From contig JBOHFI010000005.1 in NCBI GenBank assembly GCA_050699595.1, positions 69,728-133,727 on the forward strand: 64,000 bases of DNA, given 5' to 3'. This DNA is from GCA-003244245 sp050699595 (GTDB lineage Bacteria > Actinomycetota > Actinomycetes > Mycobacteriales > Pseudonocardiaceae). A model generated the notes under the pieces. That model was given only the letters and a program-made list of their open reading frames with translations, ran no database searches and was not told the origin of the DNA. Positions 25,391-33,001 of this stretch are shown piece after piece (positions within the stretch are counted from its first letter, which is position 1; every line of letters begins with the position of its first letter). The position numbers and the translations under genes were made by a program.

Positions 25391-28336
25391 TCACGAACAG
25401 GGGGGCTGGTAGGGCAGGTCCCTCGACACGTACTTTTCCCAATTCTCCTGGGTCAGGGTGTTCGCGGTCGTAGCACAGATCCGCCGGATCGCCTGGTCAA
25501 CGTCCATTGTCCACAACCGCACGGTGTGGTCGGCGCTGCCGCTGGCCAGGGTGCGTCCGTCGGGGCTGAACGCCACCGCTTGGACGAAGTCGGTGTGACC
25601 GGTCAGAGGTTGGCCCAGCGGTGTGGGGTGAGCCGGATCGGCGAGATTCCACAACCGCACGGTCTGATCACGACTGCCGCTGGCCAGGGTGTGCCCGTCA
25701 GGGCTGAACGCCACCTGGAGGACCGAGTCGGTGTGACCGGTCATCGGTCGGCCCAGCGGGGTGGGACGGGCCGGATCGATCAAATCCCACAGCCGCACGG
25801 CCCGGTCATGACTGCCGGTGGCCAGGATATGACCGTCAGGGCTGAACGCCACCGCGCTCACCTCCTGGGTGTGACCGGCCAAAGGTAGGCCCAGGAGCGT
25901 GGGGTGGGCCGGATCGGTCACATCCCACAACCGCACCGTCCCGTCGGCACTGGCGGTGGCCAGGGTATGCCCATCAAGGCTGAACGCCACCGAAGTGACC
26001 AGTTTGGTGTGACCGGCCAAAGGCTGACCCAGGGGCGTGGGGTGAGCCCGGTCAGTGACGTCCCACAGCCGCACGGTGTGGTCAGCGCCGCCAGTGGCCA
26101 AGGTGCGCCCATCAGGGCTGAACACCACCGCGCGCACCTCCAGGGTGTGACCAGCCAAAGGCGGGCCCAGAAGCGTGGGGTGAGCCGGATCGGTCACATC
26201 CCACAACCGCACCGTCCCGTCGGCACTGGCGGTGGCCAGGGTATGCCCATCAAGGCTGAACGCCACCGAGGCGACCCATTTGGTGTGACCGGCCAAGGGC
26301 TGACCCAGGGGCATAGGGTGAGCCCGGTCAGTGACGTCCCACAGCCGCACGGTCTGGTCAGCGCCACCGCTGGCCAAGGTGCGCCCATCAGGGCTGAACA
26401 CCACCGCGTTCACCCAGTCGGTGTGGCCAGCCATGCGCGCAGCGGGAATGCGCCACAGCCGAACGGTGCTGTCGCTGCCGCCGGTAGCCAGGGTGTGCCC
26501 GTCGGGGCTGAACACCACCGCGTTGACGTAGCTGGTGTGACCGGCCAGGGGTGCGCCCAGGAGCATGGGGTGGGCCGGGTTGGTCACATCCCACAGCCGC
26601 ACCTTGTGATCGTCGCTGGCAGCGGCCAGGGTTCGGCCATCCGGGCTGAACACCACTGCGTTGACCCAGTTGGTGTGGTCGGCCAGGGGTTGGCCCAGGC
26701 GCGCGGGGTGGGCCGGATCGGTCACGTTCCACAACCGGACCGTCCGGTCGGTGCCGCCGGTAGCCAGGGTGTGCCCGTCGGGGCTGAACACCACCGCCTT
26801 GACCTGCTCAGTGTTACCGGTCAGGGGCGCGCCCAGTGGTGCCGTGTGGGCCGGATCGGTCACATTCCACAGCCGCACGGTGTGGTCGTCGCTGGCGGTG
26901 GCCAAGGTGCGCCCATCAAGGCTGAACACCACCGAGCGGACGTGATCGGTGTGGCCAGCCAGGGGCGGGTCAAAAGGCTTCGGGTGAGCCAGGTCGGCCA
27001 CATTCCACAACCGCACAGTCTGGTCGTCGCTGGCGGTGGCCAAGGTGCGCCCATCAGGGCTGAACACCACCGCGTTCACCGCCTTGGTGTGACCGGCCAA
27101 GGGCTGGCCCAGAGACGTGGGGTGAGCTCGGTCAGTGACATCCCACAGCCGCACAGTGTGGTTGTTGCCGCCAGTGGCCAGCGTGTGACCATCAGGGCTG
27201 AACACCACCGCGTTCACCGCTTTGGTGTAACCGGCCACGGGTGGGCCCAGAGGTGCCGGGTGGGCCGGGTCGGTCATGTCCCACAGCCGCACCGTCTTGT
27301 CGTCTCCGCCGCTGGCCAGAGTGTGCCCATCCGGGCTGAATGCCACCGCGTTGACCCGGTCCGTGTGGCCGGTCAGCGGGGTGGACAAGGTGGAGTTCGC
27401 ATCGGTGACGAGTGCCGTGTAGAGGTCTCGCGTCTTCGGGCGCATGCGGTAGGCGGTGAGGTCGAGTTGCGCCGCGAGGGACACATCGGAGCTCCGCAGC
27501 CGATCAGCTTGCGCCATGATCTGATTGAAGATGGCGTCGTCGCGTCCGCTTCGCGCGGTGGCGCGTTGTTGGAAGGCGACGACCGCGGCCACGAGCGCTG
27601 CGATCAACAGCACCGCCAGGGCGGTGACGCCACCCCGAGCCAGCCGCATGGTGCGGCGGTGTTGGCGGATGTGCTCACCCACCAGGTCGTCCTTGGGAAC
27701 CTCGCGCACAGCCGCGGCGATGTCGGCCACGCACTCCCGCAACCGGGGGTCGGACTGGTCCACCTGCTCCACGTCGTGCAACCAGCGCAGATCCACCCAG
27801 CGAGGCTCCTCCACGAAGGCACCACGCAGCGCGGGTGGCAGAGCCGCACTCGTCCCGTCACCGTGTCCGGCGTCGTCGGCCCAGGCGAACTCGCCCTCGG
27901 TGAGCACCACCAGCAACCGTTGCGGCGACTTGTTCGCCAGCCACCAGGCGACCTCACGGTTGACCCACTGTGACCGTGCCGCGGTCGGCGAGGCCATCAG
28001 CACCAGCCACGCCGAGGCGGCCAACGCTTCCACTATGGACGTCCACAGCCCTGGATTGGCGGCCAGGTTCGTGGTGTCCCGGAAGACTCGCAAGGCCCGC
28101 GGTCGGTACCAGGGTTTCGCGAACCGCTCCAACCCGGTCTGCAGCACCGGTGCGAGGAAACCGTCCAGAGCGTGACTGTAGGAGATGAACGCGTCATATC
28201 CCGAAGTCGCACCACGAACACCATCCCGACTGCGGAAGGCCCGGCGGGCTTGGTTGACGTGGACCTGTCCAGAAGCGTGTGCTTCCTGGCGAACAGCTTC
28301 CCCCGTAAGCGTCAGCTGTTCCTCGGAGGACACCAC
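25391..28336 (-). CDS. TIR domain, membrane helix and 14 WD40 repeats
   Basis: A 981-residue protein. A TIR domain (about 45-150; YDAFISYSH, RVFRDTTNL, candidate catalytic E128 in NREVAWW) is followed by one membrane helix (about 236-255). From about residue 322 there are 14 WD40 units of 46 residues (seventh unit short), enough for two seven-bladed propellers. TIR domains with the catalytic Glu often cleave NAD in antiphage defence; the WD40 part would sense or bind a partner. Units 9 and 11 are almost identical, with a shared 78-base DNA run. A short N-terminal motif, QEAHASGQVHVNQ, recurs in the gene just upstream. Confidence 0.85.
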   Translation of the reverse strand: MVSSEEQLTLTGEAVRQEAHASGQVHVNQARRAFRSRDGVRGATSGYDAFISYSHALDGFLAPVLQTGLERFAKPWYRPRALRVFRDTTNLAANPGLWTSIVEALAASAWLVLMASPTAARSQWVNREVAWWLANKSPQRLLVVLTEGEFAWADDAGHGDGTSAALPPALRGAFVEEPRWVDLRWLHDVEQVDQSDPRLRECVADIAAAVREVPKDDLVGEHIRQHRRTMRLARGGVTALAVLLIAALVAAVVAFQQRATARSGRDDAIFNQIMAQADRLRSSDVSLAAQLDLTAYRMRPKTRDLYTALVTDANSTLSTPLTGHTDRVNAVAFSPDGHTLASGGDDKTVRLWDMTDPAHPAPLGPPVAGYTKAVNAVVFSPDGHTLATGGNNHTVRLWDVTDRAHPTSLGQPLAGHTKAVNAVVFSPDGRTLATASDDQTVRLWNVADLAHPKPFDPPLAGHTDHVRSVVFSLDGRTLATASDDHTVRLWNVTDPAHTAPLGAPLTGNTEQVKAVVFSPDGHTLATGGTDRTVRLWNVTDPAHPARLGQPLADHTNWVNAVVFSPDGRTLAAASDDHKVRLWDVTNPAHPMLLGAPLAGHTSYVNAVVFSPDGHTLATGGSDSTVRLWRIPAARMAGHTDWVNAVVFSPDGRTLASGGADQTVRLWDVTDRAHPMPLGQPLAGHTKWVASVAFSLDGHTLATASADGTVRLWDVTDPAHPTLLGPPLAGHTLEVRAVVFSPDGRTLATGGADHTVRLWDVTDRAHPTPLGQPLAGHTKLVTSVAFSLDGHTLATASADGTVRLWDVTDPAHPTLLGLPLAGHTQEVSAVAFSPDGHILATGSHDRAVRLWDLIDPARPTPLGRPMTGHTDSVLQVAFSPDGHTLASGSRDQTVRLWNLADPAHPTPLGQPLTGHTDFVQAVAFSPDGRTLASGSADHTVRLWTMDVDQAIRRICATTANTLTQENWEKYVSRDLPYQPPCS

Positions 28337-28339
28337 CGA

Positions 28340-28555
28340 TCACTCCCCCGTGGTGACGTGCAGGTCACGGCCTGGCTGGTTCACCCGGCTGCTGCCGAAC
28401 GCCGTGGCCTGCATAGTGATCGCGGCGCCCCGCTGGGGCTCATCCCCCGCCGCCCGAGCAGCAAGGCCCGTGGCCCGCTCCCACGCCGCCGACGCGAACA
28501 GCTGCACCACCGTGCTCGCCGCCGTCGATGTCAATGCCGCCAGTTCCGGATCCAC
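28340..28555 (-). CDS. Small protein upstream of TIR-WD40 gene
   Basis: A 71-residue protein from a GTG with a GGGGG site just upstream. The first half, DPELAALTSTAASTVVQLFASAAWERATG, is helical. It ends QATAFGSSRVNQPGRDLHV, a short motif commonly attached to conflict-system proteins in actinobacteria and echoed in the N-terminus of the TIR protein. Its stop lies three bases before that gene's start, so the two are likely co-translated. Function unknown; a partner or adaptor of the TIR protein is a reasonable inference. Confidence 0.6.
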   Translation of the reverse strand: MDPELAALTSTAASTVVQLFASAAWERATGLAARAAGDEPQRGAAITMQATAFGSSRVNQPGRDLHVTTGE

Positions 28556-28614
28556 GTTATCCCCCTGCAACACCGCGTGAGAGTAATTTACCCCGCATAC
28601 GCGGACGTCGCCCG

Positions 28615-28745
28615 TCAATTTCGGTAGACGACACCGCGATGCGCGATCCGGATTACTCGGACGATCAGCTCATCGTCCTGAATCTCGTAAACCACGCGAT
28701 AGTCACCAATGCGGATACGCCACAGATCATCGGCGTCGACCAGGC
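28615..28745 (-). pseudogene. RelE/ParE toxin, C-terminal fragment
   Basis: About 43 codons read LVDADDLWRIRIGDYRVVYE and end IRIAHRGVVYRN before a stop, the C-terminal half of a RelE/ParE-family toxin. The N-terminal half is missing and no antitoxin gene is adjacent. The fragment abuts the 3' end of the PIMT gene of locus B, suggesting a deletion junction near 28745. Confidence 0.65.
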
Positions 28746-28748
28746 GCG

Positions 28749-29933
28749 TCACCACCAACACGACCCGCGCGCCGTGGCCTCGCCGGTCAATTCCGTCGTC
28801 TGCCGGTGGGGGGTCACGGTGAAGACCCAGTTGTCGAAGCCGGGTTCACCGTGGTGTCGCCACCAGCGGTAAGCCGCTTCGATCTCGTTCCACAAGCGCC
28901 GGGGCCCGTGCTGACGTACCAGGTAGGGGCCGGGATCGCGGTCGTAGGAGGCCGTCGCCCACGAGCCCGACGTCGGGTCGCTGAACCACAGCACATGCCG
29001 CTTCCGACCCTGGCCGGGTGGGGTGTGCCACCACCGGCACGCCGACACCCGGGAACCGACCGCCCAACGCACATGCTCCTCGTTGACCGCCAGCCAGGGC
29101 TTGAGGTCAGTGCTGGTCTCCACGGCGTCGGTGCCGTCGCCGCCCACGTCGTCAGGCGCGGGTGGGGTTCGCTGCGCGCGCAGCGACATGAACTCACAGA
29201 GCCCGACCACGCGACCGGTCGCGGTACCGTCGCCATTCACCCGGAAAGACACCAACGGGCCCGAGGTGAGGTCGGTGCGCACGGGGATCACAAGCCGCCC
29301 GCCCGCTCGGGTCTGAGCCACCCACTGATAAGGGATCTGGCCCAGCAACGCCGAGCAGGTAGCGATCACCCGGTCATACGGGGCACCAACCGGGTAACCC
29401 GCGCAGCCGTCCGCAGTGACCACAGTCGGCGTGAACCCGGCCCGGGCCAGAGCCCGCCTGGCCTGCTCGGCAACCTGGGGGTCCACTTCGATGCTGACGA
29501 CCTGCCCGGCACCGAGCCGGTGGGCCAGGAGTGCGGCGTTGTAGCCGGTGCCGGTGCCGATCTCCAACACCCGGTGCCCGTGGTGCACATCGAGGGCGTT
29601 GAGCATGCGCAGCATCAGGGCCGGTTCGCTCGACGAGCTGGAACTGTGTCGAACATCCACCCCCGGCCAGCGGACCCGGCCGTCATCGAACTGAGTCAGC
29701 ACCGCGGTATTGGAGTAGACCAGCGCAAGCCACCGCTGAGGGTCCGCAACGCGGTCCACCGGGACGACCGGTGGGTCACCCACCTGGCCCCCATCACGGG
29801 AAACCCACACATGGTCGGGAATGAACTCGTGCCGCGCCACCGCGAGGTACGCCTCCCGCCACGTGCCCAGCGCACCACCGACGTCCAGCTCAGCCACCAG
29901 TCGCGCAGAGAACTCCCCGACAGCGAGTGTCAC
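28749..29933 (-). CDS. PIMT-like RiPP methyltransferase B (imiditide type)
   Basis: A 394-residue PIMT homologue with SSSSSEPALMLRML, the SAM motif EIGTGTGYN and DRVIATCSAL, plus the same long C-terminal region as the proteins of loci A and C. It starts at a GTG overlapping the stop of the tiny precursor gene by four bases. No ATP-grasp gene belongs to this operon. That arrangement matches imiditides, in which a PIMT alone converts a precursor aspartate to aspartimide. The last 12 codons (GEATARGSCWW) may be altered by the junction with the relE fragment. Confidence 0.82.
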   Translation of the reverse strand: MTLAVGEFSARLVAELDVGGALGTWREAYLAVARHEFIPDHVWVSRDGGQVGDPPVVPVDRVADPQRWLALVYSNTAVLTQFDDGRVRWPGVDVRHSSSSSSEPALMLRMLNALDVHHGHRVLEIGTGTGYNAALLAHRLGAGQVVSIEVDPQVAEQARRALARAGFTPTVVTADGCAGYPVGAPYDRVIATCSALLGQIPYQWVAQTRAGGRLVIPVRTDLTSGPLVSFRVNGDGTATGRVVGLCEFMSLRAQRTPPAPDDVGGDGTDAVETSTDLKPWLAVNEEHVRWAVGSRVSACRWWHTPPGQGRKRHVLWFSDPTSGSWATASYDRDPGPYLVRQHGPRRLWNEIEAAYRWWRHHGEPGFDNWVFTVTPHRQTTELTGEATARGSCWW

Positions 29934-30061
29934 TCGTCGTCCTCGCCATCGTCGTCCTCATCGTCATCGTCTGCGCCGGGTGGGCACTTCGAGGGGTCGA
30001 TGTCTGTGCCCTTGCCGACTTCCTTGTCACCAGACAGGTCGTGCTTCCCGTCGCCGCCCAC
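29930..30061 (-). CDS. Putative imiditide-type RiPP precursor B (43 aa)
   Basis: A 43-residue peptide from a GTG with GGGAGG seven bases upstream, overlapping the PIMT start by four bases (GTGA). The N-terminal half is Lys/Gly/Asp-rich (GDGKHDLSGDKEVGKGTDID), then comes PSKCPPGA, then a run of 13 residues, all acidic except one Gly: DDDDEDDDGEDDE. The Asp-Gly at 38-39 is a likely aspartimide site; another Asp-Gly is at 4-5. Size, charge and coupling to a lone PIMT fit an imiditide precursor. The modified position and mature product are inferred. Confidence 0.75.
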   Translation of the reverse strand: MGGDGKHDLSGDKEVGKGTDIDPSKCPPGADDDDEDDDGEDDE

Positions 30062-30475
30062 CGCTACCTCCCATGACCCTGTGAGCTATCCGTTACAGGC
30101 TCAAGGCTCTCGGCGGTGATCACGGGGTGTCAAGGAAAAATTGGGGGTAGCTCTCACCGATGATGTCCCAGCCAGGCCAGCCTGTTCGGCGTCGGTGTCC
30201 AGCTCGACCCACGCCACGCGGGAGCGGGTGACCGGGCCATCGACCCGTGCGGGCTGCGGGGGGCCATCGGACACCGACCTGACGGGAGGCTTTCGAGCGG
30301 ACCTGCCTCCGGGTCATCACCAGCTGACACTAAGGTCTCTACGGTGTTACGCTCAGCGTCACCAACCGTTCGGGTAACGAGAAGGAGGCCGTTGCGGATC
30401 GAGCCCAGGGCAAGGCCTGCGGTTGCCATGCTCACGCGCAAGGAGAGCCAGAAATTGAGTCGAGCTCGCCCAGTG
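30062..30475. other. Intergenic region between RiPP loci B and C
   Basis: Holds the divergent control region of precursors B and C. A strong AAGGAGG (30382-30388) sits three bases before a TTG at 30392 that is in frame with precursor C, so a longer precursor is possible. On the minus strand a short frame ending WPGWDIIGESYPQFFLDTP looks protein-like but has no recognisable beginning. No promoter could be assigned with confidence. Confidence 0.4.
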
Positions 30476-30733
30476 ATGTTCTCGGTGGCCGCTGAGGACG
30501 GCGGTCCGCTCCTCTCCTCAAGTGGTCGGGTTCCTGTCGGGCCCGTGGCCACTCGACAGATCGACGATGGGGGTCTCTCGCCGGTAGGCGACCGGCCGTT
30601 TCTCTTGCGTTTCTTGGAGCCGATCCGAGCGGGCAAGCACGAGAAGACGGGTGCGACTCCACCAGAGACGACGAACCCGGACAGCCAAGACGACGGCAAA
30701 GAGGATTTCGGCCTGCCGGATTATGAGCCCTGA
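30476..30733 (+). CDS. Putative ATP-grasp-modified RiPP precursor C
   Basis: An 85-residue precursor-like peptide six bases before its ATP-grasp gene. The leader motif RPFLLRF lies at residues 40-46, exactly as in precursor A when the ATG at 30476 is used. The tail contains PPETTNPDSQDDGKED (62-77) and ends GLPDYEP. It shares ETT, DGKED and a late DY with precursor A. Asp73-Gly74 is the likely aspartimide site and the Thr/Glu residues are candidate ester partners. Earlier starts (ATG 30428, TTG 30392) are possible. Confidence 0.72.
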   Translation: MFSVAAEDGGPLLSSSGRVPVGPVATRQIDDGGLSPVGDRPFLLRFLEPIRAGKHEKTGATPPETTNPDSQDDGKEDFGLPDYEP

Positions 30734-30739
30734 TTTCCG

Positions 30740-31717
30740 GTGAGCCCTCCGTCGTCAACGGTACTGATCGTCACCCGCCGAGATGACGTGTCGGCGGATC
30801 GCGTCGAGGAGGCTATTGTCAAGCGGGGCGGACGTCCCCACCGGATCGATACCGCAGACTTTCCACAAAGGCTGCAGCTCGGCGCCAAGTTAGAGGATAG
30901 CGGTTGGTGTGGCGCGTTGGTCTCGCGCTCAGGAGACCGAGTCAGTCTGGATGATCTCGTCTCAGTTTATGTGCGCAGGCCGCAACCTTTCCGGTTTTCG
31001 TCGAACTTGACTCCCGCCGAGCAACGGCATGCTGGTCACGAGGCGCGTTACGGCCTCGGAGGGGTGCTGATGAGCCTGGCTGTACGGTGGTGCAATCACC
31101 CCGGGAAATCAGCAGACGCCGCATACAAGCCAGGTCAGCTGGCTGCTTTCCGAGCCTGCGGACTGAAAGTGCCACGAACGCTGATTACTAACAGGGCGGA
31201 CGACGTATCAGGCTTTGTACACCAGGTTGGTCGAGTCGTCTGCAAGTCGATCGTTTCAGAGGTAGTACACACGACTGACGGATCCACGGTGGTTTACACG
31301 CACCTGTTGACCGACGACGACCTTGCGGATCTGCGCGGAGTTCACCACACGGCTCATCTCTTCCAAGAGTACGTTCCGAAGGTTTTCGAGGTCCGGCTGA
31401 CGGTTGTCGGGGACGAGTTCTTCGCGGCCAAGATCGCCACTAGCTCCGCGACCTACACCCAGGTCGACTGGCGCCGTGACTACGACTCGCACACTTACGA
31501 GGTTATCGACACCCCAGTAGAGATCCGCTCAGCGGTCACGGCGTACATGACGGGCACCGGACTGACGTTTGGCGCGTTTGACTTCGTGGTCACTCCGGAT
31601 CACGAGTGGGTTGCCCTGGAATGCAACCCGGAAGGACAATGGGGCTGGATCGAGGAAAACACCGGTCTCCCTATCGCGGATGCCATCGCGAGGCATCTGC
31701 TCGAGAGGACGGAATAG
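30740..31717 (+). CDS. ATP-grasp RiPP maturase C (full length)
   Basis: A 325-residue ATP-grasp ligase of the RiPP-maturase (TgmB/graspetide) type: DDVSADRVEEAIVKRG, VYVRRPQPFRF, WCNHPGKSADAAYKPGQLAA, and the C-terminal FDFVV and ECNPEGQWGW metal-binding segment. It should activate Asp/Glu side chains of precursor C with ATP for ester or amide linkage to Thr/Ser/Lys. It is the complete counterpart of the shortened protein of locus A and might serve both. GTG start; the PIMT gene follows after two bases. Confidence 0.85.
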   Translation: MSPPSSTVLIVTRRDDVSADRVEEAIVKRGGRPHRIDTADFPQRLQLGAKLEDSGWCGALVSRSGDRVSLDDLVSVYVRRPQPFRFSSNLTPAEQRHAGHEARYGLGGVLMSLAVRWCNHPGKSADAAYKPGQLAAFRACGLKVPRTLITNRADDVSGFVHQVGRVVCKSIVSEVVHTTDGSTVVYTHLLTDDDLADLRGVHHTAHLFQEYVPKVFEVRLTVVGDEFFAAKIATSSATYTQVDWRRDYDSHTYEVIDTPVEIRSAVTAYMTGTGLTFGAFDFVVTPDHEWVALECNPEGQWGWIEENTGLPIADAIARHLLERTE

Positions 31718-31719
31718 CG

Positions 31720-32955
31720 GTGAGATCCGCTCGTAGCGTGGTCGATGAGAATGATATCCAGCATAGGCTGACGGCCCTTGTCGATGAGCTACACGTATCT
31801 GGTGATCTTCGCGGCGACGCGTGGCGGGACGTGTTCACCCGCACCTGGCGACACACGTTCGTCCCACAGTTCCATGTCAAGGACGACCCGCGGGACTGGA
31901 GAGGGCCGTGGCGCGTGGTCGACGGCGCCAAGCCCGATGATCGAGCAGAATGGCTCGATGGAGTCTACAGCAACCAGACTCTGATAACCGAACTGACGAA
32001 CCAGCCGGTACCCGAGGAACTTGGCGGCGGCACCGCTCAGGTGATCACCAGCTCATCGACCTTGCCTGGGCTGATGGCCTCGATGCTGGCGACACTCGAC
32101 GTGCAGGACGACCACCAGGTGCTGGAGATCGGCACCGGCACCGGCTACAACGCCGCGCTCCTGTCCGGCCGGGTGGGCGACCGGAACGTCACCAGCGTGG
32201 ATATCGGGCCACAATTGGTGGACGCGGCCCGGCGCCGACTCGCCGTTCACGGTTTCCACCCGCACCTCACCGCGCGCAATGGTGAACGAGGCGTCCCCGA
32301 GCGCGCCCCCTTCGACCGGATCATCGCCACCTGCGGCGTACCGCAGGTCCCCTACGCCTGGGTGCAGCAAACCAGACCCGGAGGGGTCATCCTCGTCAAC
32401 GTCTCGGGACCACTCATGCCAGGGGCCCTGGCACGGCTGACCGTCACCGACGACGGCACGGCCGTCGGACCATTCCAGCCCGGATTCGCCGCGTTCATGC
32501 CGCTGCGCGACGACCCCGACAAGCCGACCACAACACCCGCACCACCCTGGCTGGTCGACGACGACGGTGTCGAAACTCTGTCGGGGTTATCACCGCACCT
32601 CCTGCATCCGATCGGCGGGTCAGGCACCTGGGGTTTCTTCGTCCAGGTTGTCCTTCCCGGCCTGCACGCCCGACGAGTCTCCCTGCAGAACAACGACCTC
32701 GCCACCAAGATCAGCACGCCAGACGGGTCGTGGGCGCTGGTGGCCCATACTCCACAGAACGGGTACTACCGCACCATCCAGGGCGGCCCCCGCCGACTGT
32801 GGGATCTTGTGGAAACCACCCACCAGCACTGGGCTGAGCTGGGCGAACCTGGCTGGGAGCGGTGCGAACTCACCGTCACTTCTGACTGTCACCGGGTGGT
32901 GCTCGCCGCGCCGAACGGCGAGCACCACTGGCCACTAGCCTACGGTCGGTCGTGA
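31720..32955 (+). CDS. PIMT-like RiPP methyltransferase C
   Basis: A 411-residue PIMT homologue: TSSSTLPGLMASML, EIGTGTGYN, FDRIIATCGVPQVPYAW, and a long C-terminal part ending near GEHHWPLAYGRS. It is the third gene of a compact precursor, ATP-grasp, PIMT operon like that of fuscimiditide, and should install an aspartimide in the precursor. The start is GTG after GAGAGGACGG, two bases from the ATP-grasp stop. The frame is open upstream only because it overlaps the ATP-grasp gene. Confidence 0.83.
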   Translation: MRSARSVVDENDIQHRLTALVDELHVSGDLRGDAWRDVFTRTWRHTFVPQFHVKDDPRDWRGPWRVVDGAKPDDRAEWLDGVYSNQTLITELTNQPVPEELGGGTAQVITSSSTLPGLMASMLATLDVQDDHQVLEIGTGTGYNAALLSGRVGDRNVTSVDIGPQLVDAARRRLAVHGFHPHLTARNGERGVPERAPFDRIIATCGVPQVPYAWVQQTRPGGVILVNVSGPLMPGALARLTVTDDGTAVGPFQPGFAAFMPLRDDPDKPTTTPAPPWLVDDDGVETLSGLSPHLLHPIGGSGTWGFFVQVVLPGLHARRVSLQNNDLATKISTPDGSWALVAHTPQNGYYRTIQGGPRRLWDLVETTHQHWAELGEPGWERCELTVTSDCHRVVLAAPNGEHHWPLAYGRS

Positions 32956-33001
32956 TGGTGTAGCTGCTGTAGTACGTCGTGTGTCGGTCATCTTGCGGTG
33001 T

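Noticed and set aside
25904..27973. 689-codon open frame on the plus strand
   Set aside because: Lies entirely antisense to the WD40 array; its repeats mirror the 138-base units and it matches no family.
30120..30320. Minus-strand frame ending WDIIGESYPQFFLDTP
   Set aside because: Only the last 20 residues look real; no start or family, possibly a gene remnant.
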